Below, in pieces: positions 1 to 8,807 of a DNA stretch of 64,000 nucleotides. A model generated the notes under the pieces. The model saw only the letters and a list, made by a program, of their open reading frames with translations. It was not told where the DNA came from and searched no databases. Within the stretch, counting starts at the first letter, position 1; each line of letters starts with the position of its first letter. The stretch spans positions 62,001 to 126,000 of the forward strand of contig JADYZW010000016.1 of assembly GCA_020852955.1 (NCBI GenBank), written 5' to 3'. This stretch comes from Deltaproteobacteria bacterium. Its GTDB lineage: Bacteria; Desulfobacterota; Binatia; UTPRO1. A program made the position numbers and the translations under genes.

Positions 1-1
1 G

Positions 2-115
2 GACGTGAAAGGCGGCGCGATCCAGGCGACCGTGCGCGTCACGGTCGAGATCGAGGGCGCGGAGCGCCCGGGCTGCGTCGTCGACACCATCAGCCGCTAC
101 GTGCCGGCCGCGTAG
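2..115 (+). CDS. C-terminal end of an unidentified protein (partial, cut by the window)
   Basis: An open frame enters from the left edge and ends with TAG at 113-115, giving 37 residues that finish in ISRYVPAA. The alternating hydrophobic and charged residues (TVRVTVEIEG) suggest a closing beta strand. It vaguely resembles the end of MaoC-type acyl dehydratases, but this is only an impression and the fragment is too short to assign. It is convergent with the small membrane protein that ends at 176. Confidence 0.45.
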   Translation, partial: DVKGGAIQATVRVTVEIEGAERPGCVVDTISRYVPAA

Positions 116-175
116 CGGCGTCTCGGAGTCCGCCGTCCTCCGTCGGCGGCGCCCCCGGCGCAACGGCGGCCGCCG

Positions 176-457
176 TCAGACCGGGAACGGGTGCAGCTCG
201 AGCGAAACGCCGAACACCTCGGTCAGCAGCAGGTACAGCGCGAGGAGCGCCGTGAAGAGCGCCGCGAACGCGCCGATCGCGATGCCGGAGAGGAAGATCA
301 GCGAGATGAGCGAGCCGGCGACCACGAGCGGGAGGAGCAGCGGCGACCGATTGAACGGCGCGATCGGCTCGAGGAGCGGCAGCAGCCCGCGGTCGCTCGT
401 CTCCTGGCGGATGTTGTCGAACAGCAGCCGGGCCTGGTCCCACACGTAATCGAACAT
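176..457 (-). CDS. small membrane protein, function unknown
   Basis: A 93-residue protein starting MFDYVWDQARLLFDNIRQE. A charged, helical N-terminus of about 35 residues is followed by two close hydrophobic stretches (around residues 38-60 and 62-82), predicting two transmembrane helices with a tight turn. I do not recognise a family. It lies 42 bases downstream of polA on the same strand and could be its operon partner, although nothing links the functions. Codon use matches the surroundings. Confidence 0.6.
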   Translation of the reverse strand: MFDYVWDQARLLFDNIRQETSDRGLLPLLEPIAPFNRSPLLLPLVVAGSLISLIFLSGIAIGAFAALFTALLALYLLLTEVFGVSLELHPFPV

Positions 458-499
458 GGGCCGTGGTTAGCACATCGGACGCACGCGCGCGACCGACCG

Positions 500-3196
500 T
501 CAGTGGACCTCGTCCCAGCTCGCGCCGGCGCGGACGTCGACGGTGAGGGGCACGGCGAGCGGCATCACGGTCTCCATCTCGTGCCGTATGACCTCGGAGA
601 CCTCGCCGACGGCGACCGCGTCGGCCTCGAAGACGAGCTCGTCGTGGACCTGGAGGATCATCGCGGCCGGGAGGCGCTCGCCGGCGAGCCGCGCCTCGAG
701 CTTCACCATCGCGAGCTTGATGAGATCGGCGGCCGAGCCCTGAACGGGCGTGTTGATGGCCGTGCGTTCGGCGAACGCCCGCAGGTTGTCGTCGCCGCTC
801 GCGAGCTCCGGGAGGTAGCGGCGGCGGCGCAGCAGCGTCGACACGAAGCCCTGGCGCCGCGCCTCGACGAGCGTCGCCTCGATGAAGCGCGTCACCCCTT
901 CGAGGCGGGCGAAATAGCTCGTGATGTATCGCTGCGCATCCGCGAGCGGGATCGCGAGCTCGCGCGAGAGGCGCTGCGGCCCCATCCCGTAGATGATGCC
1001 GAAGTTGATGACCTTCGCGCGCCGGCGCATCTCGCCCGTGACCAGCGCCGGCAGCACGTCGAACACCTCGGCGGCGGTCCGGGTGTGGATGTCCTCGCCG
1101 CTCGTGAACGCCCGCACGAGCACCGGATCGCCGGTGAGGTGGGCAAGCACGCGCAGCTCGATTTGCGAGTAGTCGGCGCCGATCAGCACCTTGCCGGGAG
1201 CCGGGACGAAGGCGGCCCGGATGCGGCGCCCCTCCTCGGTCCGGATGGGGATGTTCTGGAGGTTCGGATCGGTCGACGACAGGCGCCCGGTCGCCGCCAC
1301 CGTCTGGTTGAACGAGGTGTGGATGCGGCCGGTGTCGGGGTGGACGAGCTGCGGCAGCGGGTCGATGTAGGTCGAGAGCAGCTTCGTGAGCGCGCGGTGC
1401 TCGAGGATCTTCGCCGGCAGCGGGTGCGCGGCGGCGAGCTTGTGCATCGCGTCGACGTCGAGCGAGATGCCGGTCTTGCCCTTGCGCAGGCCCCTGGTCG
1501 GGATCTTCAGGCGGTCGAACAGCACCTCGCGGAGCTGGAGCGGCGAGTTGATGTTGAAGGCGCCGCCCGCCAGCTCGTAGATCGCCGCTTCGATCGCGGC
1601 GAGCGCGGTCCGGTACTCGGTCGCGAGCCTCGCGAGCGCCGCGGCGTCGACCCGCACCCCGCGCCGCTCCATCGCGGCGAGCACCGCGAGGAGCGGCATC
1701 TCGACGTCGCGGAAGAGCGCGAGCGCGTCGTGCTCTTCGAGGGCGCGCGCGAGCACCGGCCGGAGCGCGAGCGCCGTGCGCGCCGTCCATGCCGGGCGGA
1801 TCGGCGCGTCCTCGCCCGGAGCGGCCATGCCGAGGAAATGCCGCGCGAGTTCGTCGACCCCGTGGCTCGCGCGCGACGGGTCCAGAACGTACGAGGCGAC
1901 CCCGACGTCGAAGAGCGGCCCGGCGAGCGCCACCCCGTGGCGCCCGAGGACGATCAGCGCGCGCTTCACGTCCTCGCCGACCTTCTCGACCGCCGGCGAC
2001 GTCAGCGCGTCGCGGATCGGACCCGGCGCGTCGATCGGCGCCGGCGCCGTCACGTGCGCGTCCGCGCCCGGCGCCACCGTGATCGCACTCGGCACGGCGC
2101 GCATCGCGCTCGCGGTCGTCGCGTCGACGAAGAAGCCGATCGTCTTCGCGACCGCAACCTCCGGCAGCACCTCGGCGCCCTCGCGGCCGTCGAGCGCCAC
2201 CGGGCACGCGAGCTCCTCGCCCCCCGGCGACACCGCCTCGAGCTGCGGGATCTCGCGCAGCAAGCGGTGGAACTCGAACTCGCGGCAGAGCTCCTCGAGA
2301 CCGGCGCGGTCGGGGCCGGAATAGCGGAAGTCGTCGAGCGTCTCGGCGAGCGCGAGGTCGCAGCGGATCGTCGCGAGCTGCTTCGCGAGCGCCGCTTGCT
2401 CCGCGTGCGCGCGGATCTTCGCGACGAGCCCGGCCGCGCCGCGGATGCCGCTCGTCGCGAGGCGCTCGGGATCGGCGAGCAGCGCCTCGAGCGAGCCCGC
2501 GTGCCGGATCAGCGCCGACGCGGTCTTCTCGCCGACGCCCTTGATGCCGGGGATGTTGTCGATCGCGTCGCCCATGAGGCCGATCACGTCCACCCAGCGC
2601 TCGGGCTCGATCCCGTAGCGTTCGCGCACCTGGTCGGGGCCCGTGCGCTTGTCGAACATCGGGTCGAGGAGCGTGATGCGGGGCCCGACGAGCTGCTGGA
2701 AGTCCTTGTCGCCGGTCACGATCACGACCTCGCCGCCCGCCGCCGCGACGCGCGTGGCGAGCGTGCCGATCACGTCGTCGGCCTCGACCCCGGGCACCTC
2801 GAGGACACGCGGCCGCAGGGCCTCGACCACGCGGCGGATCAGCCCGAGCTGCGGCACCAGCTCGTCCGGCATGGCGGAGCGGTTCGCCTTGTACTCGGCG
2901 TAGAGCTCGTCGCGAAACGAGCCGCCCGGCGCGTCGAACACGAGCCCGAGGTGCGTCGGGCGCTCGTCCTTCACGAGCTTCAGCAGCATGGTGGTGACGC
3001 CGTAGGCGGCGTTCGTCGGCACGCCGCGCGACGTCGAGAGGAACGGGATCGCGTGGAAGGCGCGGTAGACGTAGGCGCTCGCGTCGACCAGGTAGAGACG
3101 GATGGGCGTCGGCGGCGCGTCCGCGGCGCCCGGCTTCGCCGCGGGTGACGCGCCGAAGGCGAGCTGCGCGTCGGAAGTCTTCTTGCGTCCGGCCAT
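500..3196 (-). CDS. polA: DNA polymerase I with 5' nuclease and a degenerate 3' exonuclease domain
   Basis: An 898-residue family A DNA polymerase for Okazaki fragment maturation and gap filling. The N-terminal 5' nuclease (about residues 30-320) keeps its acidic clusters (VEADDVIGTLA, VTGDKDFQQLV) and the helix-hairpin-helix NIPGIKGVGEKTA. The polymerase domain has motif A (GADYSQIELRVLAHL), motif B (RRRAKVINFGIIYG) and motif C (QVHDELVFE). The middle domain has the length of a 3'-5' exonuclease, but the DxE of Exo I is replaced (FFVDATTAS) and the aspartates of Exo II and Exo III are not visible. Proofreading is therefore predicted to be lost, as in Taq polymerase. Start chosen at MAGRKK. 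Confidence 0.97.
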   Translation of the reverse strand: MAGRKKTSDAQLAFGASPAAKPGAADAPPTPIRLYLVDASAYVYRAFHAIPFLSTSRGVPTNAAYGVTTMLLKLVKDERPTHLGLVFDAPGGSFRDELYAEYKANRSAMPDELVPQLGLIRRVVEALRPRVLEVPGVEADDVIGTLATRVAAAGGEVVIVTGDKDFQQLVGPRITLLDPMFDKRTGPDQVRERYGIEPERWVDVIGLMGDAIDNIPGIKGVGEKTASALIRHAGSLEALLADPERLATSGIRGAAGLVAKIRAHAEQAALAKQLATIRCDLALAETLDDFRYSGPDRAGLEELCREFEFHRLLREIPQLEAVSPGGEELACPVALDGREGAEVLPEVAVAKTIGFFVDATTASAMRAVPSAITVAPGADAHVTAPAPIDAPGPIRDALTSPAVEKVGEDVKRALIVLGRHGVALAGPLFDVGVASYVLDPSRASHGVDELARHFLGMAAPGEDAPIRPAWTARTALALRPVLARALEEHDALALFRDVEMPLLAVLAAMERRGVRVDAAALARLATEYRTALAAIEAAIYELAGGAFNINSPLQLREVLFDRLKIPTRGLRKGKTGISLDVDAMHKLAAAHPLPAKILEHRALTKLLSTYIDPLPQLVHPDTGRIHTSFNQTVAATGRLSSTDPNLQNIPIRTEEGRRIRAAFVPAPGKVLIGADYSQIELRVLAHLTGDPVLVRAFTSGEDIHTRTAAEVFDVLPALVTGEMRRRAKVINFGIIYGMGPQRLSRELAIPLADAQRYITSYFARLEGVTRFIEATLVEARRQGFVSTLLRRRRYLPELASGDDNLRAFAERTAINTPVQGSAADLIKLAMVKLEARLAGERLPAAMILQVHDELVFEADAVAVGEVSEVIRHEMETVMPLAVPLTVDVRAGASWDEVH

Positions 3197-3277
3197 GCCT
3201 CACCTCGCGAGCCGATCCGGCATACGCGATTCCCGCCGCGGTCAAAAGACCGCGCGCGAGCGCGGGAGGGCCGCGTC

Positions 3278-3317
3278 GTCAAGTTATCTTGACAACCCCG
3301 GACCCCGCCGTTACTTG
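3278..3317 (+). promoter_or_regulatory. putative promoter with a 16-bp palindromic operator before the ABC operon
   Basis: GTCAAGTTATCTTGAC at 3278-3293 is a perfect inverted repeat (6-base arms, TTAT centre). It overlaps TTGACA at 3289-3294, a consensus -35 box, with a weak -10 candidate TACTTG at 3312-3317 after 17 bases. This layout, operator over -35, suggests a dimeric repressor of the downstream ABC genes. The mirror half could also serve polA on the other strand. This is a sequence reading only. Confidence 0.45.
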
Positions 3318-3372
3318 TCCGGCCGTTTTGTTCGCGACCCGTCCACGCACCAGATGATGCACCGGAGTTCCG

Positions 3373-4109
<737 letters not shown>

Positions 4110-4113
<4 letters not shown>

Positions 4114-4883
4114 GGAACGTGTTCACCATCGCCGGCCGCGAGATCCGCTCGTATTTCGTGTCGCCGATCGCCTACGTCGTCCTGACCGGCTACCTGCTCC
4201 TCGGCGGCTGGTTCTTCTTCAACCTGCTCGCCCGCTTCAACATGCTGCTGACGATCTACTCGGCGCAGCAGAACCCGCAGATCCTCGAGCGGCTGAACCT
4301 GAACGAGTTCGTGATCGCCCCGCTCCTCCACAACCTCTCGGTGATCCTCGTCATCCTGGTGCCGGTGATCACGATGCGGAGCCTCGCGGAGGAGAAGAAG
4401 GCGGGCACGTACGAGCTGCTGCTCACGTCGCCGCTCCGCATCTCGGAGATCGTGCTCGGGAAGTTCCTCGGCGCGTTCGTCTTCGTCGCGATCATGGTCG
4501 CGACGACGTTCGTCTACGCGCTGATCCTCATGGTCTACGGCAATCCCGAGATGGGCGTCATCCTCGCCGGCTACTTGGGGCTCCTCCTGCTCGCGACGGC
4601 GTTCGTCGCGGTCGGGGTGCTGACCTCGTCCTTCACCGAGAACCAGATCATCGCGGCGGTGAGCTGCCTCGTGTCGCTCCTGCTGCTCTACATCATCGCC
4701 TGGCCCGCCGACTCGGCCGGCGAGGTCATGGGCGCGATCCTCAAGTACGTGTCCCTCACCGAGCACTTCGCGCAGATGGTGAAAGGCGTCATCGACACGA
4801 AGGACCTTCTCTACTTCGCCACGGTCATCGTGCTGGCGATCTTCCTCACCCACCGTTCGGTGGAATCGATTCGCTGGAGGTAG
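4110..4883 (+). CDS. ABC-2 type permease, GldF-like
   Basis: A 257-residue integral membrane protein with about six transmembrane helices, starting MRNVFTIAGREIRSYFVSP, typical of ABC-2 permeases that place a short amphipathic helix before the first membrane segment. EEKKAGTYELLLTSPLR is the conserved cytoplasmic coupling segment of this family. It pairs with the upstream ATPase, overlaps it by four bases, and is followed three bases later by the GldG-like gene. Confidence 0.9.
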
Positions 4884-4886
4884 GAC

Positions 4887-6458
4887 GTGGGGAGTCGCTC
4901 GACGTCGCTCTTCGGCCTGTGGGGCATCGTCCTCCTGGCCTTCGGTCTGGTCGCCTACGCCGTGGCCCCGGCCGCGTCCGCATACGTCCTCGTGCACGTC
5001 GGGCTCGGCCTCCTCCTGCTCGTCCTCTACCTCACCGCGAGCCGCGAGAGCCTGAGCGCGCTCCTCGGCGAGCGATCGACGAGGTACGGCGCCAACGCCG
5101 TGGTCTATTCGCTGATCTTCGTGGCGATCCTGGTCGCGCTGAACTACCTCGCGGCCCGCCACAACCACCGCTTCGATCTCACGAAGGAGAACGTCTTCTC
5201 GCTCTCGTCGCAGTCGACCAACGTCCTGTCCAACATCGACAAAACCGGGAAGCCCGTCACGGTCTACGCCTTCGCCGAAGGCGGGATGGACCCGATCATC
5301 GACGACCTCCTCGACAGCTACAAGAACGCGTCGAACAACTTCAGCTACCGTATGGTCGACCCGGTGAAGGATCGCGACCTCGCGGAGCGCTACAAGGTCA
5401 CCGAGATCCCGTTCCTCTTCATCGAGTACGGCGACCCCGCGAGCGAGGACAAGCGCACCGCGACGGTCACGCGCGACATCAGCGAGGAGTCGATCACCAA
5501 CGGCCTCATCAAGGCCACCGCCGGCACCAAGAAGATGGTCTGCTTCCTCGACGGCCACGGCGAGGCCGATCCCGACAGCCGCGACGCGCGCGGCGCCTCG
5601 GCGCTGCAGGACGCGCTCCGCAACGAGAACTACGACACCCGCAAGGTGCTGCTCGCGAGCGAAGCGTCGGTGCCGGCCGAGTGCAACATCTTCGTGATCG
5701 CGGCCACCGATCGTCCCCTCTTCGACCACGAGCTGACGCAGATCCGCGAATATCTAAAGAAGGGCGGCGCGGCGCTCTTCCTGGTCCCGCCGTCGCGCGG
5801 GCAGCAGTTCGTCGATGTCCTGCAGCCGTGGGGCGTGAAGCTCACCGACACGGTCGTGGTGGATCAGGTCGTGCGGCTCTTCCAAGGTCCGGCGCTCGGC
5901 CTCCAGATCCTGGCCTCCACCTACGGCACGCACCCCATCACCCAGCACTTCACCGAGCGCACGATCTTCCCGATGGCGCGCGCCGTCCAGGCCGACGCGG
6001 CCGGCAAGCCGGGCGTGAGCGCGGTCGAGATCGTCAAGTCGAGCCCCTCGGCCTGGGGGGAGAGCGACGTCGAGGGCGTCTTCAAGCGCGGCGAGGCCGC
6101 GCAGAGCGACGCCGACGTCAAGGGCCCCGTCTCGCTCGCCGTCGCCGTCACCGGGAAGCACAAGGAGATGGGCTTCGACAAAGAGGGCGAGACCAAGCTC
6201 GTGGTGGTCGGCGACGCCGACTTCGCGTCGAACCAGTTCTTCGGGCAGCTCTTCAATCGCGACCTCGTGCTCAACATGATGGCGTGGCTCGGCGGCGAGG
6301 AGCAGCAGATCTCGATCCGGCCGCGCGCCATCCAGGCGTCGCGCGCGCAGCTCGGCCCCGCGGAGACGCGCCGCATCTTCTACCTGTCGGTGCTGGTGCT
6401 TCCCGAGCTCCTGTTGTTCCTCGGCCTCACCGTGTGGTGGCGCCGGAGCACGAAGTGA
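4887..6458 (+). CDS. GldG-like ABC transporter auxiliary protein
   Basis: A 523-residue protein beginning at GTG three bases after the permease stop. It has three N-terminal hydrophobic helices (about residues 8-28, 30-50, 70-90), a large extracytoplasmic domain of the ABC_transp_aux/GldG family and a C-terminal membrane helix ending WWRRSTK. The family hallmark after the third helix is visible: RFDLTKENVFSLSSQSTNVL. These proteins accompany ABC-2 permeases and are thought to bind the extracytoplasmic substrate. The last codons overlap the GTG of the DUF4340 gene. Confidence 0.88.
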   Translation: MGSRSTSLFGLWGIVLLAFGLVAYAVAPAASAYVLVHVGLGLLLLVLYLTASRESLSALLGERSTRYGANAVVYSLIFVAILVALNYLAARHNHRFDLTKENVFSLSSQSTNVLSNIDKTGKPVTVYAFAEGGMDPIIDDLLDSYKNASNNFSYRMVDPVKDRDLAERYKVTEIPFLFIEYGDPASEDKRTATVTRDISEESITNGLIKATAGTKKMVCFLDGHGEADPDSRDARGASALQDALRNENYDTRKVLLASEASVPAECNIFVIAATDRPLFDHELTQIREYLKKGGAALFLVPPSRGQQFVDVLQPWGVKLTDTVVVDQVVRLFQGPALGLQILASTYGTHPITQHFTERTIFPMARAVQADAAGKPGVSAVEIVKSSPSAWGESDVEGVFKRGEAAQSDADVKGPVSLAVAVTGKHKEMGFDKEGETKLVVVGDADFASNQFFGQLFNRDLVLNMMAWLGGEEQQISIRPRAIQASRAQLGPAETRRIFYLSVLVLPELLLFLGLTVWWRRSTK

Positions 6459-7981
6459 GGCCGCGGAACACCCTCGCCCTCTTCCTCGTCCTCGTCGCGC
6501 TCGGCGCCTACCTCTGGTTCGTCGAGCGCCCGAACGAGCAGCGCGAAGCCGACGCCAAGAAGCTCGTCGCGCTCCAGAAGGACGACGTGACGGGCGTCAC
6601 CCTCGCCTACCCCGACCGCACGATCGTCCTCGAGAAGAGCGCCGAGGGCCGCTGGCGGCTGACGCAGCCGGTGGCCGCCGACGCCGACGATCCGGTCGTG
6701 AACAACATGCTGACGGCGATCGCGGAGGCCGACGTGTCGCGCACGCTCGACGACGTCGGCGACAAGCTCGCGTCGTACGGTCTGGCGCCCCCCGAAGCGA
6801 CGGTCAGCCTCACGCTGAAGGACGGCAGCGTGCCGCCGATCAAGGTCGGCAAGACCACCCAGATCGGCTCGGCGGCCTATCTCCAGAAGGGCGACGACCC
6901 GAAGGTCTACATCGGCACCATGGCGTTCCAGAGCGCCATGAAGAAGCAGGTGAAGGACCTCCGCGACAAGAGTCTCGTCTCGTTCGAGGACGCCGACGTC
7001 CGGAAGGTCGAGATCACGAAGGCCGGCGCCACCATCACGGCCGAACGCGATGGCGACGCGTGGCGCATCACCCAGCCGGGCGCCTATCCCGCCGACCCGG
7101 CCGAGGTGCGCGCGCTCCTCGCCAGCATCCGCGGGCTCCGCACGGAGGACTTCGTGAGCGACGACGCCGCGGCCGACCTCGCCCAGTACGGGCTCACGAG
7201 CCCGCAGCTCCGCGTCGCGGTGTGGCTCGGCAAGGATGCCGCGCAGAAGACGCTCCTGCTCGGCGCCTTCAAGGACGACGACAAGAACAAGAAGGCGATC
7301 TACGCCAAACGCGCCGAGCTCCCGACCGTCGTGACCCTGCCCGACTACGCGCTCAAAAACCTCGACAAGAGCCTGAGCACGCTGCGCGACAAAACCGCGC
7401 TCGCCGGCCTGGCGAAGGATCAGGTCGCGAAGATCGCCGTCACCCGCAAGGACGGGAATGGCTTCACGCTCGCCAAGCGCGACGGCGGCTGGCACATCGA
7501 GGACCCCGGCGACGGCGCCGAGCGCCCGCCGACGATGACGCGCTTCCTCGACGACGTCGCCGGCTTCAAGGGCACCGACATCCTGAGCGAGGATCCGAGG
7601 GCGGATCTCCGCGAGTACGGGCTCGGCACGCCCGACATGACCGTCGTGCTGAGCGCCGCCGACGGCAAGGCGCTCGGCACGCTCGTCGGCGCGCGCGGCC
7701 CCGAGCCAGCCGGCGACCCGAACGCGAAGGCGTTCGTGTCCGCGGTCGGGAGCGGGATCGTCTACGTCGTGAAGCCGTTCGTCTACGATCGCATCGACAA
7801 GAAGCGCGCCGATTTCCGCGACGCGCCGAAGCCGTCGCCGGGCGCGAGTCCCGCAGCGCGCGGCGACGCATCCGCCCCCGTGCCGGGCGCGGCGCTCGAT
7901 GACGCCGCAGGCGGCGATGCCGAGGCCGGCGGCGACGAGATCGACCCCGCGCTCCTGGACGACGTCGGGGACGAGGAGTAG
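6455..7981 (+). CDS. DUF4340 protein with three tandem repeats
   Basis: A 508-residue protein starting at GTG 6455, four bases before the end of the GldG-like gene, with GGAG at 6444-6447 as ribosome binding site. One N-terminal anchor helix (TLALFLVLVALGAYLWFV) is followed by three repeats of about 140 residues, each carrying a YGL..P motif: LASYGLAPPEATVSL, LAQYGLTSPQLRVAV and LREYGLGTPDMTVVL. DUF4340 genes commonly follow GldG-like genes. The tail (about the last 55 residues) is low-complexity, rich in A, D, G and E. It probably works outside the inner membrane with the ABC module. Confidence 0.85.
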   Translation: MRPRNTLALFLVLVALGAYLWFVERPNEQREADAKKLVALQKDDVTGVTLAYPDRTIVLEKSAEGRWRLTQPVAADADDPVVNNMLTAIAEADVSRTLDDVGDKLASYGLAPPEATVSLTLKDGSVPPIKVGKTTQIGSAAYLQKGDDPKVYIGTMAFQSAMKKQVKDLRDKSLVSFEDADVRKVEITKAGATITAERDGDAWRITQPGAYPADPAEVRALLASIRGLRTEDFVSDDAAADLAQYGLTSPQLRVAVWLGKDAAQKTLLLGAFKDDDKNKKAIYAKRAELPTVVTLPDYALKNLDKSLSTLRDKTALAGLAKDQVAKIAVTRKDGNGFTLAKRDGGWHIEDPGDGAERPPTMTRFLDDVAGFKGTDILSEDPRADLREYGLGTPDMTVVLSAADGKALGTLVGARGPEPAGDPNAKAFVSAVGSGIVYVVKPFVYDRIDKKRADFRDAPKPSPGASPAARGDASAPVPGAALDDAAGGDAEAGGDEIDPALLDDVGDEE

Positions 7982-8027
7982 CGGCGGCGCGCGGGGGGAC
8001 GCTTCGCTGGGCGCGCTCGAGGCCGTC

Positions 8028-8798
8028 GTGCTCTTCGCCGCCGGTGCGGCCGCCGGGGCGATCAACGCCATCGCGGGCGGCGGCACGCTGGTATCGTTCC
8101 CGGCGCTCCTCTGGCTCGGGCGCGATCCGATCCTCGCCAACGCGACGAACACGCTGGCGCTCTGCCCGGGCGCGCTCGCCGCGATGGCCGCGTTCCGGAA
8201 CGATCTGGCGGCGGTCCGGCGCTGGATGCTGCTCATCGTCCCGCCCTCGCTCCTCGGAGGGCTCCTCGGCGCGCTCCTCCTGCTGCGCACCCCCGAGCGC
8301 GTCTTCGCGGCGCTCGTGCCCTGGCTGATCCTCTTCGCGACCGCGCTCTTCGCGACCCAGGGCCCGATCGCCGCGGCGATGCGGCGCCTGCATCCGGCGC
8401 GCGCGCCGCACCGGGCGCACGGCGCGCCGCCCACCACCGCCTGGCCCGGCTTCCTCGCGTTCGCGTTCCCGGTCGCGACCTACGGCGGCTACTTCGGCGC
8501 CGGCATCGGGATCATGCTGCTCGCGGCGCTCGGCCTCGCCGGATTCACCGACATCCACCAGATGGTGGGGCTCCGCAACTTCGCGGGGCTCTGCATCAAC
8601 GGCGTCGCCGCGGCATACTTCGTCGCGCGCGGCGCCGTCGTGTGGCCGGACGCGCTGGTGATGATCGTCGGCCAGGTCGTCGGCGGCTACGGCGGCGCGC
8701 GCGTCGCACGTCGGCTCGGCCGCACGTTCATGCGCCGCGCCGTCGTCGTGATCGGCGTCGCGATGGCGCTGTCGCTGCTGCTCGGAAGGTGGCGCTGA
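8028..8798 (+). CDS. TauE/SafE (TSUP) family permease
   Basis: A roughly 256-residue membrane protein with about eight hydrophobic segments and the TSUP signatures INAIAGGGTLVSFPALL in the first hairpin and its echo GYFGAGIGIMLLAALGL in the second half. Members export or import sulfite, sulfoacetate or other organic anions; the substrate cannot be read here. The start is uncertain: GTG 8028 has GAGG five bases upstream, while an in-frame ATG at 7899 would overlap the previous gene by 83 bases and add a polar stretch unlike the family. Confidence 0.85.
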   Translation: MLFAAGAAAGAINAIAGGGTLVSFPALLWLGRDPILANATNTLALCPGALAAMAAFRNDLAAVRRWMLLIVPPSLLGGLLGALLLLRTPERVFAALVPWLILFATALFATQGPIAAAMRRLHPARAPHRAHGAPPTTAWPGFLAFAFPVATYGGYFGAGIGIMLLAALGLAGFTDIHQMVGLRNFAGLCINGVAAAYFVARGAVVWPDALVMIVGQVVGGYGGARVARRLGRTFMRRAVVVIGVAMALSLLLGRWR

Positions 8799-8807
8799 GC
8801 GCCGTCC

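Noticed and set aside
90..3245. Long ORFs of about 1000 residues in both strands over polA (also 191-3148 plus)
   Set aside because: Arg/Ala-rich shadow frames created by the GC bias; polA explains the region.
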